Assembly: GCF_025244745.1 (NCBI RefSeq)
Contig: NZ_CP104213.1
Coordinates: 2,804,501 to 2,868,500 of the forward strand
Origin: Deinococcus rubellus
GTDB taxonomy: Bacteria; Deinococcota; Deinococci; Deinococcales; Deinococcaceae
DNA: 64,000 nt
Direction: 5' to 3'
Shown here: piece by piece, positions 54,004 to 64,000 of the stretch
Layout: every line of letters begins with the position of its first letter
Numbering within the stretch: the first letter of the stretch is position 1
Notes under the pieces: model-generated
Told to the model about the DNA's origin: nothing
Seen by the model: only the letters and a program-made list of their open reading frames with translations
Databases searched by the model: none
Program-made: the position numbers and the translations under genes

Positions 54004-54280
54004 CATTATTTGTTCAGAAGCCAAGTGAGGTGCTTTCGTAAATCTGCCGCGTGATCATCCCAGTGGGTGTGATACCAGAAGCGGAGTTGAGTAGGTGAGT
54101 TTTAACTCAACATCATCCGGCCAGTCAAAGGTGTTGGGAAAGCTCTCAGCAGCACTAACATGCAAGCAGGGCAAAATTAAACTCCAAAAGAGAGGCGTCG
54201 TGGTGTTCGACAAACAGCTCAAAAGCAGGCGCAACGCGATGCGTTATCCACTCCTGGGCCATTTGTTGATCCACGATTAC
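54004..54280 (-). pseudogene. Decayed ORF between thiolase and esterase genes
   Basis: Minus-strand translation gives protein-like blocks in three different frames: QQMAQEWITHRVAPAFELFV, AESFPNTFDWPDDVELKL, and FWYHTHWDDHAADLRKHLTW. Each ends in a stop. The order reads as one gene with two frameshifts. The family was not recognised. Lower GC than the neighbours suggests a foreign origin. Confidence 0.4.
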
Positions 54281-55458
54281 AACACCTCGAACAACCCCGC
54301 TGCGCCCATGCCGCCGCCGACGCACATGGTCACGACCACATGCTTTGCGCCCCGGCGTTTGCCTTCCAAGAGGGCGTGTCCGGTCAGGCGAGCGCCGCTC
54401 ATGCCGTAAGGGTGGCCGATGCTGATGCTGCCGCCGTTGACGTTGTACTTCTCGGGGTCAATGCCGAGTTTGTCGCGGCAGTAAAGCGCCTGCACCGCGA
54501 ACGCCTCGTTGAGTTCCCACAAATCGATGTCGTCCACGGTCAGGCCGTGCCGCTTGAGTAGGCGGGGCACGGCGAAAATTGGCCCGATGCCCATCTCGTC
54601 GGGTTCGCAGCCGTGAACAGCGAAACCTTTGAACAGGCCAAGGGGCGCGAGGCCGCGCTCACGGGCGAGGTCGGCGCTCATGACCACGCAGGCCGACGCA
54701 CCGTCACTGAGTTGCGAGGCATTGCCCGCCGTGATGACGCCGCCCTCGAAGACGGGCTTGAGCTTCTGCAACCCTTCCAGCGTGGTGTCGGGGCGGTTGC
54801 CCTCGTCGAGCTTGAGGGTCACTTCCCTATCGGAAATTTCTCCGGTGGCCTTGTCCTGCACCTTCATGCTGGCAGTGTAAGGCACGATCTCGTCATCAAA
54901 CTTGCCCGCTTGTTGCGCGGCAGCCGTGCGCTGCTGGCTTCTCAGGGCGTACTCGTCCTGTGCCTCACGGGAAATGCCGTAGCGCTTGGAGACGATTTCC
55001 GCCGTTTCCAGCATCGACATGTAGATGGCCGGTTTGTGCTCCATCAGCCACTCGCCGCGCAGCCGGTACTTGTTGGAATGCTCGTTCTGGGTCAGGCTGA
55101 TGCTCTCCAGCCCGCCCGCCACGATGATGTCACCCTGCCCGGCCATGACGCTGTTGGCCGCCATGGCGATGGTGTTCAGACCGCTGGAGCAGAACCTATT
55201 GACGGTCACACCCGCCACGCTGACCGGGAATCCGGCCCGGAGTGCGATCTGGCGGGCAATGTTGCTGCCGGTTGCGCCTTCCGGGTTGCCCGCGCCCATG
55301 ATCACGTCTTCAATCTCGGACGGGTCGACGCCCGCCCGCTGAACGGCGTGGGTGACGGCATGTGCGCCCATGTCGGAGCCGTGGGTGTCGTTGAGGTAGC
55401 CCCGGTAAGCCTTACCGATGGGGGTGCGGGCGGTGGAGACGATGACAGCTTCAAGCAT
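54277..55458 (-). CDS. Acetyl-CoA acyltransferase (thiolase)
   Basis: Thiolases cleave 3-ketoacyl-CoA in the last step of beta-oxidation. The 393-residue protein has the nucleophile Cys in [17 protein letters not shown], His in [19 protein letters not shown] and the second Cys in [25 protein letters not shown] precedes the ATG. FadB and an acyl-CoA dehydrogenase are encoded nearby, favouring a FadA role over acetoacetyl-CoA synthesis. Confidence 0.92.
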   Translation of the reverse strand: MLEAVIVSTARTPIGKAYRGYLNDTHGSDMGAHAVTHAVQRAGVDPSEIEDVIMGAGNPEGATGSNIARQIALRAGFPVSVAGVTVNRFCSSGLNTIAMAANSVMAGQGDIIVAGGLESISLTQNEHSNKYRLRGEWLMEHKPAIYMSMLETAEIVSKRYGISREAQDEYALRSQQRTAAAQQAGKFDDEIVPYTASMKVQDKATGEISDREVTLKLDEGNRPDTTLEGLQKLKPVFEGGVITAGNASQLSDGASACVVMSADLARERGLAPLGLFKGFAVHGCEPDEMGIGPIFAVPRLLKRHGLTVDDIDLWELNEAFAVQALYCRDKLGIDPEKYNVNGGSISIGHPYGMSGARLTGHALLEGKRRGAKHVVVTMCVGGGMGAAGLFEVL

Positions 55459-55514
55459 GGTGGAACTCCTTTGGTTGAGGGGCTTGGGTGGTGTTGCGGA
55501 CGGTGAACAAGAGT

Positions 55515-56669
55515 TCAGGGCTTGGCTGGAAGGAACTGAACAGAGGCGGCTGGCTGATGGATGGGAAGGCGAACGTCATGATCAGCGGGAATGCTGTGCG
55601 CTGTTCGCAACATCCCCGCCAATCGCGCCGCCGCGCCATCCAGCGTGTGCGCAGCCAGCACCCGCGCCCGCGCCGCTTCTCCCATCTGGCGGGCGCGTTC
55701 GGGATTGGCCGACAGGCGTCGTAGCGCCAGCGCCAGCAAGTGCGGGGCAGGCGGCACCAGCAGACCCGACACGCCGTCCTCGACGAGTTCGGCCTGCGCG
55801 GGAATCGGCGTGGTGATAATCGGCAGGCCCGAGGCCATTGCCTCCAATGTCACCAGCGACTGATTCTCGGCCAGCGTGGGCTGGAGCAGGGCGTCGGCGG
55901 CGCGGTAGAGGGCGGGCATGTCATGGCGGCGGCCCAGAAAGCGGACGTTGCTCAGGTGGGCGAGGTGCTTGAACCGCACCGCCAGCTTGCCCAGAGCCGA
56001 ATCCATATCGCCCACGAATACAAAATCAAGCTCGCGGGCGTGCCGGGCCGAGCGCAGCGCCGCCCACTGGTTTTTTTCCAGAACGAAGCGGCCCGGCACC
56101 AGCACCGTGAAACGGGTGAAGCCGAACTTGGTACGCAAAGCGGCGCGTTCCTGCTCAGCAGCAGGCCGGAAACGCTCCACGTTGACCCCGTTCCTGACGA
56201 AGCCGGAAATGGGAAGCTTAAAGCGGCGTAGCCACCCGTCAGCCCACTCGGAAACGGTCAGCACGCCGCCGGCAGAGCGCATGCCCCAGCCTTTGGTCAG
56301 CCGAAAGCCCAGCCGGTAAAAGGCCCGCAGGCCCAGGGGGTAAAAGAACTCCAGCTGGTCATGAATGACCACCCAGCGCGGCTCGGCCAGCTGCGGGAAA
56401 AGCCGGGCGTAGGTGAGCAGCCCCCAGGCGTGCATCACCCGCAGGTCGAAGTCGCGGGTCAGGACGGGTAAATCGCTGAGGCGCTTGAACCGGGTCACGG
56501 GGAGGTCCGCCTCTATCAACCGCTCGGCGAAGGCGTCCAGCGCCGTTCCCACCGGCACGAACACTGCCGGAGTAATGCCCAGCGCGGGCAACTGCGGCAG
56601 CACGCTGAGCAGCCACACTTCGCTGCCCGCCACACGCGGCGCGTCGGTGAGAAAGGCGACCCTGAGCAT
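55515..56669 (-). CDS. Glycosyltransferase family 4
   Basis: 384 residues with the GT-B pattern: N-terminal [20 protein letters not shown], acceptor-side [14 protein letters not shown], and the donor-binding C-terminal half with [35 protein letters not shown] and [21 protein letters not shown]. The target glycan is unknown. The ATG overlaps the stop of the GNAT gene upstream, so the two form a unit. Confidence 0.86.
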   Translation of the reverse strand: MLRVAFLTDAPRVAGSEVWLLSVLPQLPALGITPAVFVPVGTALDAFAERLIEADLPVTRFKRLSDLPVLTRDFDLRVMHAWGLLTYARLFPQLAEPRWVVIHDQLEFFYPLGLRAFYRLGFRLTKGWGMRSAGGVLTVSEWADGWLRRFKLPISGFVRNGVNVERFRPAAEQERAALRTKFGFTRFTVLVPGRFVLEKNQWAALRSARHARELDFVFVGDMDSALGKLAVRFKHLAHLSNVRFLGRRHDMPALYRAADALLQPTLAENQSLVTLEAMASGLPIITTPIPAQAELVEDGVSGLLVPPAPHLLALALRRLSANPERARQMGEAARARVLAAHTLDGAAARLAGMLRTAHSIPADHDVRLPIHQPAASVQFLPAKP

Positions 56670-57100
56670 CAGGAATGTTCACCCAGCGGCATGACGAAGA
56701 TCTGGCAAGCGTCTTCCTCGCCGCCCACTGCCGAATAGAGGCGGCGGGCGGCCATATTGTCCGGCTCGGTCAGCGTCCAGGCCGCCACGCAACCGAGTGT
56801 GCGACCATGCTCCAGCAAAACGTCCATCAGCCGCCGCCCCAGCCCTTGTCCCTGATAGGACTCCGATACGCCCACCTCGTTAATGAACAGTTCCGGCGGC
56901 TTGTCAGGGTGGACATAGTGGACGCCAGACGCCATGCCCACCACCGTTTCCCCGTCCAGCGCGGCGGCCAGATGGTGACGGGCATCTGCGAAAAACTCCG
57001 CCGTCCAGCGCAGGTCAGGCGGATTGTCAAACACGTCTGGGGCGAGATGATTGAGAATATGGGCCTCGTTGAGGTTGAGGATTCGGACTTGAATGGTCAT
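56669..57100 (-). CDS. GNAT family N-acetyltransferase
   Basis: 143 residues from ATG 57100 (MTIQVRILNLNEAH). The acetyl-CoA motif A is GVSESYQGQGLGRRLMDVLLE, followed by GCVAAWTLTEPDNMAARRLY, typical for GNAT. LFINEVGV precedes it. The substrate is unknown. The longer frame upstream has no GNAT similarity. Coupled to the glycosyltransferase gene. Confidence 0.87.
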   Translation of the reverse strand: MTIQVRILNLNEAHILNHLAPDVFDNPPDLRWTAEFFADARHHLAAALDGETVVGMASGVHYVHPDKPPELFINEVGVSESYQGQGLGRRLMDVLLEHGRTLGCVAAWTLTEPDNMAARRLYSAVGGEEDACQIFVMPLGEHS

Positions 57101-57241
57101 AAGGCTTGAGCAGTGAATTTGACTTGAAGTTGAGCATCCAGCGACCCGAACACCCGCCACAGCACTTCCAGCGAGTGTTCCCAATAAAAAGGACGGGTCA
57201 AGCGACTGACCGCCGAGCGATGGCTACCGATATTTTTGCAC

Positions 57242-59317
<2,076 letters not shown>

Positions 59318-59497
59318 GGTGCTACCTCCGGGGTGCGGTGTGGATGAAGAAGGCTGAAACGCTCAACGTGTCAGACAGGTTGTCTTGGCCCGCCCATGGT
59401 TTCACGCGGGAGGCGGGCGGGTCAACCCGGAAGGTGCAATGCTCGGCAGCAATTGTGCAACGTGCTTTCACCTTCACCCCAGCGCCCAGTTGGCGCT

Positions 59498-59503
59498 TAA
59501 AGT
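59498..59503 (+). promoter_or_regulatory. -10 element (TAAAGT) for the quinone oxidoreductase gene
   Basis: TAAAGT lies 6 nt before the ATG at 59510. Confidence 0.5.
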
Positions 59504-59509
59504 AGATCC

Positions 59510-60505
59510 ATGACCCAAGCCCAGACCATGCGCCAGATCCTCGTTGAGCAGACCGGGAACCCCGACGTGATGCAGCTCCGTGAAGTTGCCAGACCCGAAC
59601 CCCGCGCAGGCCAGGTGCGCCTCAAGGTGGAGGCGGCGGGCATCAACTTCGCCGACGTACTGGCGGTCAAGGGCCAGTACCTGACGCCCACCAAGCTGCC
59701 ACTGATTCCCGGCGGCGAGTTTGCCGGAACGGTTGACGCACTGGGCGAGGGCGTCACCGGCTTCGAGGTCGGTCAGCAGGTCGCCGCACTGACCGGGCAG
59801 GGGGCCTTGCAGGAATACGCCATCGTGCCCCTGCGCGGCATCATTCCCGTGCCAGACGGCCTGGACGCTGCCGAGGCCGCCGCCTTTCCGGTAAGCTATT
59901 ACACCGCCTTCGTCACCCTGATCACCCTGGGCCGTGCCCAGAAAGGCGAGACGGTCCTGATTCAGGGCGCGGCAGGTGCACTCGGCACGGCGCTGATTCA
60001 GGTCGCCAGGGCGCTGGAACTCAACATCATCGCCATTGCCAGCACCGACGCCAAGCTGAAAATGGCCGCTGATCTGGGCGCACAGATGACCCTCAACTCC
60101 GAGCGTGAGGACATCGTCGACGCGGTGAAAGAGGCGACGGGCGGTCACGGCGTCAACATTCTGGTGGAGATCACTGGCGGCGAAATGGTGCAGCGTAGCC
60201 TCAAGATGCTCGCCAACATGGGCCGCCTGATGATCGTGGGCGCGGCCAGCGGCGAGCAGGCCACCATCAACCCTGGTCTGCTCATGAAGAAAAACCTGAG
60301 CGTGACCGGCGTGTGGCTGACCCCGATGCTGGGCGATCCGGGCATGGTTCGGGACGCACTGGCGTTCTTTAATCCGCTGGTGGCAGCAGGCAAACTGCGC
60401 CCGCAGGTGGGGCCGCGCTACCCACTCGCCGAGTCGGCGCAGGCGTTTCAGGACATCCTAGACCGCAAGACCACCGGCAAAGTCACCATCGAGCCACAGA
60501 AGTAA
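59510..60505 (+). CDS. Quinone oxidoreductase, zinc-free MDR family
   Basis: 331 residues. GroES-like N-terminus (VEAAGINFADVLAVKGQY, PLIPGGEFAGTV) without the zinc-binding residues of alcohol dehydrogenases. The NADPH-binding part contains VLIQGAAGALGTALIQVA. The family reduces quinones or alkenals with NADPH. It is divergent from fadB over a 192-bp region and is followed 3 bp later by the VOC gene, so the two are probably cotranscribed. Confidence 0.88.
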   Translation: MTQAQTMRQILVEQTGNPDVMQLREVARPEPRAGQVRLKVEAAGINFADVLAVKGQYLTPTKLPLIPGGEFAGTVDALGEGVTGFEVGQQVAALTGQGALQEYAIVPLRGIIPVPDGLDAAEAAAFPVSYYTAFVTLITLGRAQKGETVLIQGAAGALGTALIQVARALELNIIAIASTDAKLKMAADLGAQMTLNSEREDIVDAVKEATGGHGVNILVEITGGEMVQRSLKMLANMGRLMIVGAASGEQATINPGLLMKKNLSVTGVWLTPMLGDPGMVRDALAFFNPLVAAGKLRPQVGPRYPLAESAQAFQDILDRKTTGKVTIEPQK

Positions 60506-60508
60506 GCG

Positions 60509-60916
60509 GTGCTGTCCCTCACGGCGCAGACCCGGATTCGTCTGGCACGGCCCAGTCTCGACCTGGCTGCCGCCGAGCGCTTTTATGGGCGGGGCCTGGG
60601 CCTGGAGGTGCTGAACCAGTACGAGGCCACCAGCGACACCGAATTCTCGCTGCTGATGCTGGGCCTGCCGGGAGCGACCTGGCACCTGGAGCTGACCCAC
60701 TCGGCCCTGCACCGCGTTCAGCCCACGCCCAGCGCCGACGACCTGCTGGTGCTGTATCTGGGCGAAGTGGTCTCGGAAATCACCGTCAAGCACCTGGAAG
60801 CCTGCGGCGGCGTGCGGGTGGCGGCGCTCAATCCCTACTGGGACGACTGGGGCGTGACGCTGGCTGACCCCGACGGCTACCGGCTGGTGCTGTGCCGCCG
60901 CGAGTGGAGCGCCTGA
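60509..60916 (+). CDS. VOC family (glyoxalase/bleomycin-resistance fold) protein
   Basis: 135 residues from GTG 60509. The pattern IRLARPSLDLAAAERFYGRG at the N-terminus and VTLADPDGYRLVLCRR at the C-terminus defines the VOC fold; His in WHLELTHSAL and Glu near the end may bind a metal. Substrate unknown. It follows the quinone oxidoreductase by 3 bp. Confidence 0.85.
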   Translation: MLSLTAQTRIRLARPSLDLAAAERFYGRGLGLEVLNQYEATSDTEFSLLMLGLPGATWHLELTHSALHRVQPTPSADDLLVLYLGEVVSEITVKHLEACGGVRVAALNPYWDDWGVTLADPDGYRLVLCRREWSA

Positions 60917-60970
60917 ACCGTCTGAAGGTTTCGGAAAATACTGTCCAGTACGGGTTTTTTGCTTTTGGTG

Positions 60971-60976
60971 TAAACT
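60971..60976 (+). promoter_or_regulatory. -10 element (TAAACT) for the 102-aa gene
   Basis: TAAACT lies 5 nt before the ATG at 60982. Confidence 0.5.
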
Positions 60977-60981
60977 GGGGT

Positions 60982-61290
60982 ATGCATCTCCTTCAGGGCC
61001 GCTACGCGGCAGAACAGCGCAACGGCGGGTACTTCATCAAGATTCTGGAGGACTACGGTCACCACCGCGCCACCGTCAGCCAGGACGCCTGGCGGGCCGA
61101 CATCGCGGTCCTGACCGCCGCACTGACGGATCTCGATCCCAGAGTGGAAGTCAATACCCAGGTGGGCAAGCTGGTCTGGCGCTTCTCGCGGCGCGAGCGT
61201 GACAGCAACACCGGGGCCAGCGCTTACTTTCAGGGCCGCGCCCAGACCATAACGGTGCCGAACCAGCCGGGAATGTCCGCCCGGCGCTGA
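60982..61290 (+). CDS. Protein of unknown function, 102 aa
   Basis: Not recognised. Start chosen at ATG 60982 because a TAAACT -10 sits 5 nt upstream; the frame is open 90 bp further back, through that promoter. The sequence (LLQGRYAAEQRNGGYFIKIL, WRADIAVLTAALTDLDPRV, GKLVWRFSRRERDS) is mixed alpha/beta, basic and without membrane segments. The IS200/IS605 element begins about 20 bp after its stop. Confidence 0.6.
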   Translation: MHLLQGRYAAEQRNGGYFIKILEDYGHHRATVSQDAWRADIAVLTAALTDLDPRVEVNTQVGKLVWRFSRRERDSNTGASAYFQGRAQTITVPNQPGMSARR

Positions 61291-61327
61291 ACCCCGCTTC
61301 CACCTCTGTTCGTGATGACTCCCCGCC

Positions 61328-62482
61328 CTAAAGGGCGAGGCTTCTCTGGTCAGCAAGCGCCGGAGATTGCACGCTCTCGCAGAAGGCAGCATCCCTGCCC
61401 CGATTCAGGATATTCAAAGCGGCATGGACATCGCGGTGCATGTCCAGTCCGCAGTTGGCACACAGGTAGGCATGGCCGATTTTAATTTTCTGGCGATGCC
61501 CACACTGGTGACAGTCCTGACTCGTATATTTCGGGTCAACCCCGAGAACTCTCCGACCAGCGTTCGCAGCTTTGAGGGAGAGGATGTTGATGAAGCTGGC
61601 CCAACCCGCGTCCAGTACACCTTTGGCGGTACGGGAACGGGCCAGCCCGATGATGTTGAGGTCTTCGTGAAACACGGTGTCGTGGTGATTCACCAGAGTG
61701 CGGGCCGTCTTGTGGTGGAAGTCCCGGCGACGATTGGCGACCCGGCGATGCTCAGCAGCGACCTGACGCTTCAGCGCCTTGTGGCGGCGGCTGCCCCGCT
61801 TCCTCTTGCTGGCGGCCCGCTGAAGCAGGCCAATTTTGCGCTCCGACTTCTTGAAGTGACGGGGAGCCGGAACGAACTCGCCGTCCGACGTGATGAGGAA
61901 GTTTGGATTCGTGCCGAGGTCAATCCCAATCACGTCACCCGTCGCGGGGAGGGGTGCAGCTTCGACCTCGCAGGCAAACACGATGAACCACTTGTCACCC
62001 TCCCGCTTGACGGTGGCCGTCTTGACCTGCCCTTCAAGCGGACGGTGGAACGTGCAGCGCACGTTCCCAATCTTGGAGAGGTCGACCTTCCCAGAATCTT
62101 CCAGGGGCATCGCCCCCGTCTTACCCGCTTGCGGGTAAGTAAAGGAGTCGTAGTGGTTGCGCCCTTTGAACCTCGGATACCCGGCAGTCTGTTTTGCCTT
62201 GACCCGCCGAAAGAATCCCTTGAAGGATTTGTCCAGCCGCTCTATGACGTCCTGCAACACCTGGGAGTGGATTCCCTTGTACTCCGGCAGGTCGGCCTTG
62301 ATTTCAGTCAGGGCGCGTTTCTGTTCGTAGTAGCGGACCGAGACGCCGCTTTTCTTGTAGGCTCCCCTGCGTTCCTCAAGGGCCGCGTTGTACAACTGGC
62401 GGCACAGGTACAGCGTGGTATCCAACGCCTTCTCCTGCGTGACGTTCGGGAACAGCCTATATTTCATGGCCTTAAACCCCAT
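61328..62482 (-). CDS. tnpB: TnpB, RNA-guided RuvC endonuclease of IS200/IS605
   Basis: 384 residues with the N-terminal helical/WED part (KYRLFPNVTQEKALDTTLYL) and the split RuvC: Asp188 in IGIDLGTNPN, Glu273 in VFHEDLNIIGLARS and Asp351 in MHRDVHAALNILN. The zinc finger uses Cys324-Cys327 and Cys341-Cys344. All catalytic residues are kept. TnpB proteins, including that of Deinococcus ISDra2, are guided by an RNA from the element's right end. The start overlaps the tnpA frame by 11 nt. Confidence 0.92.
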   Translation of the reverse strand: MGFKAMKYRLFPNVTQEKALDTTLYLCRQLYNAALEERRGAYKKSGVSVRYYEQKRALTEIKADLPEYKGIHSQVLQDVIERLDKSFKGFFRRVKAKQTAGYPRFKGRNHYDSFTYPQAGKTGAMPLEDSGKVDLSKIGNVRCTFHRPLEGQVKTATVKREGDKWFIVFACEVEAAPLPATGDVIGIDLGTNPNFLITSDGEFVPAPRHFKKSERKIGLLQRAASKRKRGSRRHKALKRQVAAEHRRVANRRRDFHHKTARTLVNHHDTVFHEDLNIIGLARSRTAKGVLDAGWASFINILSLKAANAGRRVLGVDPKYTSQDCHQCGHRQKIKIGHAYLCANCGLDMHRDVHAALNILNRGRDAAFCESVQSPALADQRSLAL

Positions 62483-62822
62483 CGTCTTCCACCTGCCCTT
62501 TGCGCTGCCCTTCGATGTACCGCTGAATCACCTCGGGGAACTCCTGAAGGAGAAGCCGAGCTGAGACGCCCTTCAGAATCTTGGCGATGTCGGACGGTGC
62601 CCATTTCGGTGGGCAGGACACGAACACATGCACGTGGTCCGGCATGACCTCCATGCCCCGGATGAGCCAATCCCGTTCAGCGCAGGTAGCCGTGAAAATC
62701 TCCATCAGGCGGTCACGGGACGGGCCGAAGAACGAACGACGGCGGTATTTCGGCGTGAACACCAGATGGTAGTTCAAATTGAAGTGTGCATGTCGTGTTG
62801 AACGCTCTCCGACCATATGCAC
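62472..62822 (-). CDS. tnpA: TnpA Y1 transposase lacking its catalytic tyrosine segment
   Basis: 116 residues; family members have about 135-150. The first part is normal (YHLVFTPKYRRRSFF, MEVMPDHVHVFVSCPP with the HUH pair, and LKGVSARLLLQEFPE). The expected next segment, about 25-30 residues with LW--SY in which Tyr attacks DNA, is missing, and the protein resumes at VIQRYIEGQRKGQ. The frame is kept, so an in-frame deletion near 62530 is likely. The element should not move on its own. Confidence 0.8.
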   Translation of the reverse strand: MHMVGERSTRHAHFNLNYHLVFTPKYRRRSFFGPSRDRLMEIFTATCAERDWLIRGMEVMPDHVHVFVSCPPKWAPSDIAKILKGVSARLLLQEFPEVIQRYIEGQRKGQVEDDGV

Positions 62823-62874
62823 ATGGTAGCAGATAAACCACTAGATTTCTAGCCCGTGCGGTGCTTTAGCTTTG

Positions 62875-62923
62875 CGGCACCTGCGGTGCCGAGGGCTTAT
62901 ATCCCCGCCCTGAAGGACGGGGG
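62875..62923 (-). repeat. Left-end hairpins of the IS200/IS605 element
   Basis: CGGCACC (62875-62881) / GGTGCCG (62885-62891) and a second GC-rich hairpin (62902-62923), both of the subterminal type recognised by TnpA. Confidence 0.6.
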
Positions 62924-62962
62924 ATGACGCCCTTTTCTCTAAGCCTGCGCCACCTACACACG

Positions 62963-62995
62963 AGCCTTCGCTGCCCCTGAGCGCGAAGGCTTTTT
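62963..62995 (+). terminator. Orphan terminator downstream of the IS200/IS605 element
   Basis: AGCCTTCGC (62963-62971), loop, GCGAAGGCT (62983-62991), then TTTT. No plus-strand gene precedes it within the element, so it may belong to the 102-aa gene, separated from it by the insertion. Confidence 0.6.
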
Positions 62996-63019
62996 GCTGG
63001 GCGGCGGCGGTAGGAATCC

Positions 63020-63276
63020 TGGCGGTCAGGCGATCAGCCAACCAGAACGCCAGCGAAGAATTGTGCCTGGCCAGATCGCTGACCCGCCGAAGTGGTGGAA
63101 GCAGCCCTGGCGCAGTCTGGTCACCCACCGGGCTGCGACGGCTGGAGAGCTGGCTCGGGCCGGACGCGGCAAAACCCCGCCGGATTTACCATGTAGTCGC
63201 CGAAGCTGGAGAGAAGGAATTAAGGGCGCACTTAAGGAAAAAGCTGCTAGCAATCTGCCCGGAAAAGTTTTAGACT
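63020..63276 (+). pseudogene. Remnant of a PadR-type regulator gene
   Basis: One frame reads LARSLTRRSGGSSPGAVWSP, GLRRLESWLGPDAAKPRRIY and EAGEKELRAHLRKKL, close to the PadR winged-helix pattern (SPGAVYPALRRLE, RRIYHLTEAG-RELRAHL). No proper start codon or N-terminal helices are present, so it is probably a relic. Confidence 0.4.
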
Positions 63277-63358
63277 GAGTACAAGCAACCACGCCACAAT
63301 TCGCCCCGTTCTCTTCCCCGTTCAGCTTCCGCCCCACTCAGCCCAGGAGGATTTACCC

Positions 63359-64000
63359 ATGCCCAGCTACAAAGCGCCGCTCCGCGACCTTCGCTTCGTG
63401 ATGCACGAGGTGCTGGGGGCCGCCGACGCCCTCAAGCAGATGCCCTACTACGCCGACAACGACACCGCCGACAGCGACCTGATGGATCAGGTGATGGAGG
63501 AGGCCGCCCGCTTCGCCGAGAACGAACTCGTGCCGCTCAATGCGGTGGGCGATCAGGAAGGCTGCGTGCGCGACGCCGACGGCAACGTCAAGACGCCCAC
63601 CGGATTCAAGGCCGCCTACACCAAATTCCGGCAGGCGGGCTGGACCGGGCTGGACGCCGACCCGAAGTGGGGCGGTCAGGGTATGCCGCACGTGGTCAAC
63701 ATCGCCACCTCCGAAATGAACATCTCGGCCAACACGGCATGGAGCATGTACCCCGGCTTGTCCCACGGAGCCTACAGCGCGCTGGTCGCGCACGGCAGCG
63801 ACGAGCTTCAGGCCATTTACCTGCCCAAGATCGTGTCGGGCGAGTGGACCGGCACCATGTGCCTGACCGAGCCGCACGCCGGAACCGACCTCGGCATCAT
63901 CCGCACCAAGGCCACCGACAATGGTGACGGCAGCTACGCCATCAGCGGCACCAAGATCTTCATCTCTGCCGGCGAGCACGATTTCACCGACAACATCGTC
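63359..64000 (+). CDS. Acyl-CoA dehydrogenase, N-terminal part (3' end outside window)
   Basis: ATG at 63359 after AGGAGG opens a frame that runs out of the window; 214 codons are seen. The start YKAPLRDLRFVMHEVLG is the extra N-terminal domain of the larger bacterial acyl-CoA dehydrogenases. WTGTMCLTEPHAGTDLGIIR is the flavin/substrate-binding motif. It introduces the double bond in the first step of beta-oxidation, completing a set with FadB and the thiolase in this window. Confidence 0.92.
   Translation, partial: MPSYKAPLRDLRFVMHEVLGAADALKQMPYYADNDTADSDLMDQVMEEAARFAENELVPLNAVGDQEGCVRDADGNVKTPTGFKAAYTKFRQAGWTGLDADPKWGGQGMPHVVNIATSEMNISANTAWSMYPGLSHGAYSALVAHGSDELQAIYLPKIVSGEWTGTMCLTEPHAGTDLGIIRTKATDNGDGSYAISGTKIFISAGEHDFTDNIV

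Larger units (their letters stand above)
61311..62930 (-). mobile_element. IS200/IS605-family element with defective tnpA and intact tnpB
   Basis: Minus-strand order is left-end hairpins (62875-62891 and 62902-62923), tnpA, tnpB and right-end hairpin GCCCTAAAGGGC (61325-61336). Ends are approximate: single-strand transposons of this family have no inverted repeats or target duplication. The tnpB guide RNA would be expected from the 3' part of tnpB through the right end, with the guide being the sequence just past 61311 on the minus strand. Confidence 0.7.

Noticed and set aside
57101..57241. Small gene between the GNAT and fadB genes
   Set aside because: The open plus-strand frame from 57106 is antisense or intergenic with no ribosome site or recognisable pattern.

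Overview
The window is GC-rich bacterial chromosome, and everything in it fits a Deinococcus-type organism. Indicators are the trehalose genes treZ, treY and treS, an SLH-domain envelope protein with a collagen-like stalk, a LysW-type lysine pathway hydrolase, and a dominant gene-start architecture. In about seventeen genes a TANNNT -10 hexamer lies only 5-8 nt before the start codon (leaderless transcription), a common arrangement in Deinococcus. The genus is an inference; no rRNA gene is present.

Layout. 1-6561: trehalose synthesis (partial treZ, treY, and treS on the other strand) around a Bax inhibitor-1 protein. 6687-10445: OsmC, the SLH/collagen protein, a lipase-like hydrolase and a PhzF protein. 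10478-18809: a cell-wall and division cluster, murD-ftsW, then a terminator, then murG-murC-murB-ftsQ-ftsA. ftsZ does not follow ftsA. 18867-26816: a HAD hydrolase, two PKD-domain lipoproteins sharing a duplicated module, a secreted subtilase and a large SARP/BTAD-TPR regulator. Direct repeats at 10-11 bp period precede both the subtilase and a lipoprotein and may be the regulator's sites. 26880-28717: cysS behind a cysteine-rich leader peptide and terminator, a textbook attenuator layout. 28743-32206: sdhCDAB. 32517-36896: a 643-aa protein of unknown function divergent from a membrane-anchored Ser/Thr kinase with a beta-propeller, plus an unlisted 57-aa membrane protein. 36948-39926: lysK, a PH-like membrane protein and a small tandem gene family with a decayed third copy.

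39933-47640: comM is split by a 6.2-kb island flanked by an 8-bp direct repeat. Removing the island and one repeat restores an uninterrupted 498-codon comM. The island carries IS982, IS3 and IS630 elements, fragments of tRNA-Met and tRNA-Val genes, decayed SRAP, beta-helix and secreted-protein genes, and one intact overlapping pair: an HNH endonuclease-like protein and a SAM methyltransferase. This pair is the best candidate for an uncharacterised accessory system.

47762-64000: DedA, prfC, a histone-deacetylase family protein, an ABC-F ATPase, an esterase, and scattered fatty-acid oxidation genes (thiolase, FadB, acyl-CoA dehydrogenase) with a glycosyltransferase, a GNAT enzyme, a quinone oxidoreductase and a VOC protein. 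An IS200/IS605 element at about 61.3-62.9 kb keeps a complete TnpB, but its TnpA has lost the segment carrying the catalytic tyrosine.
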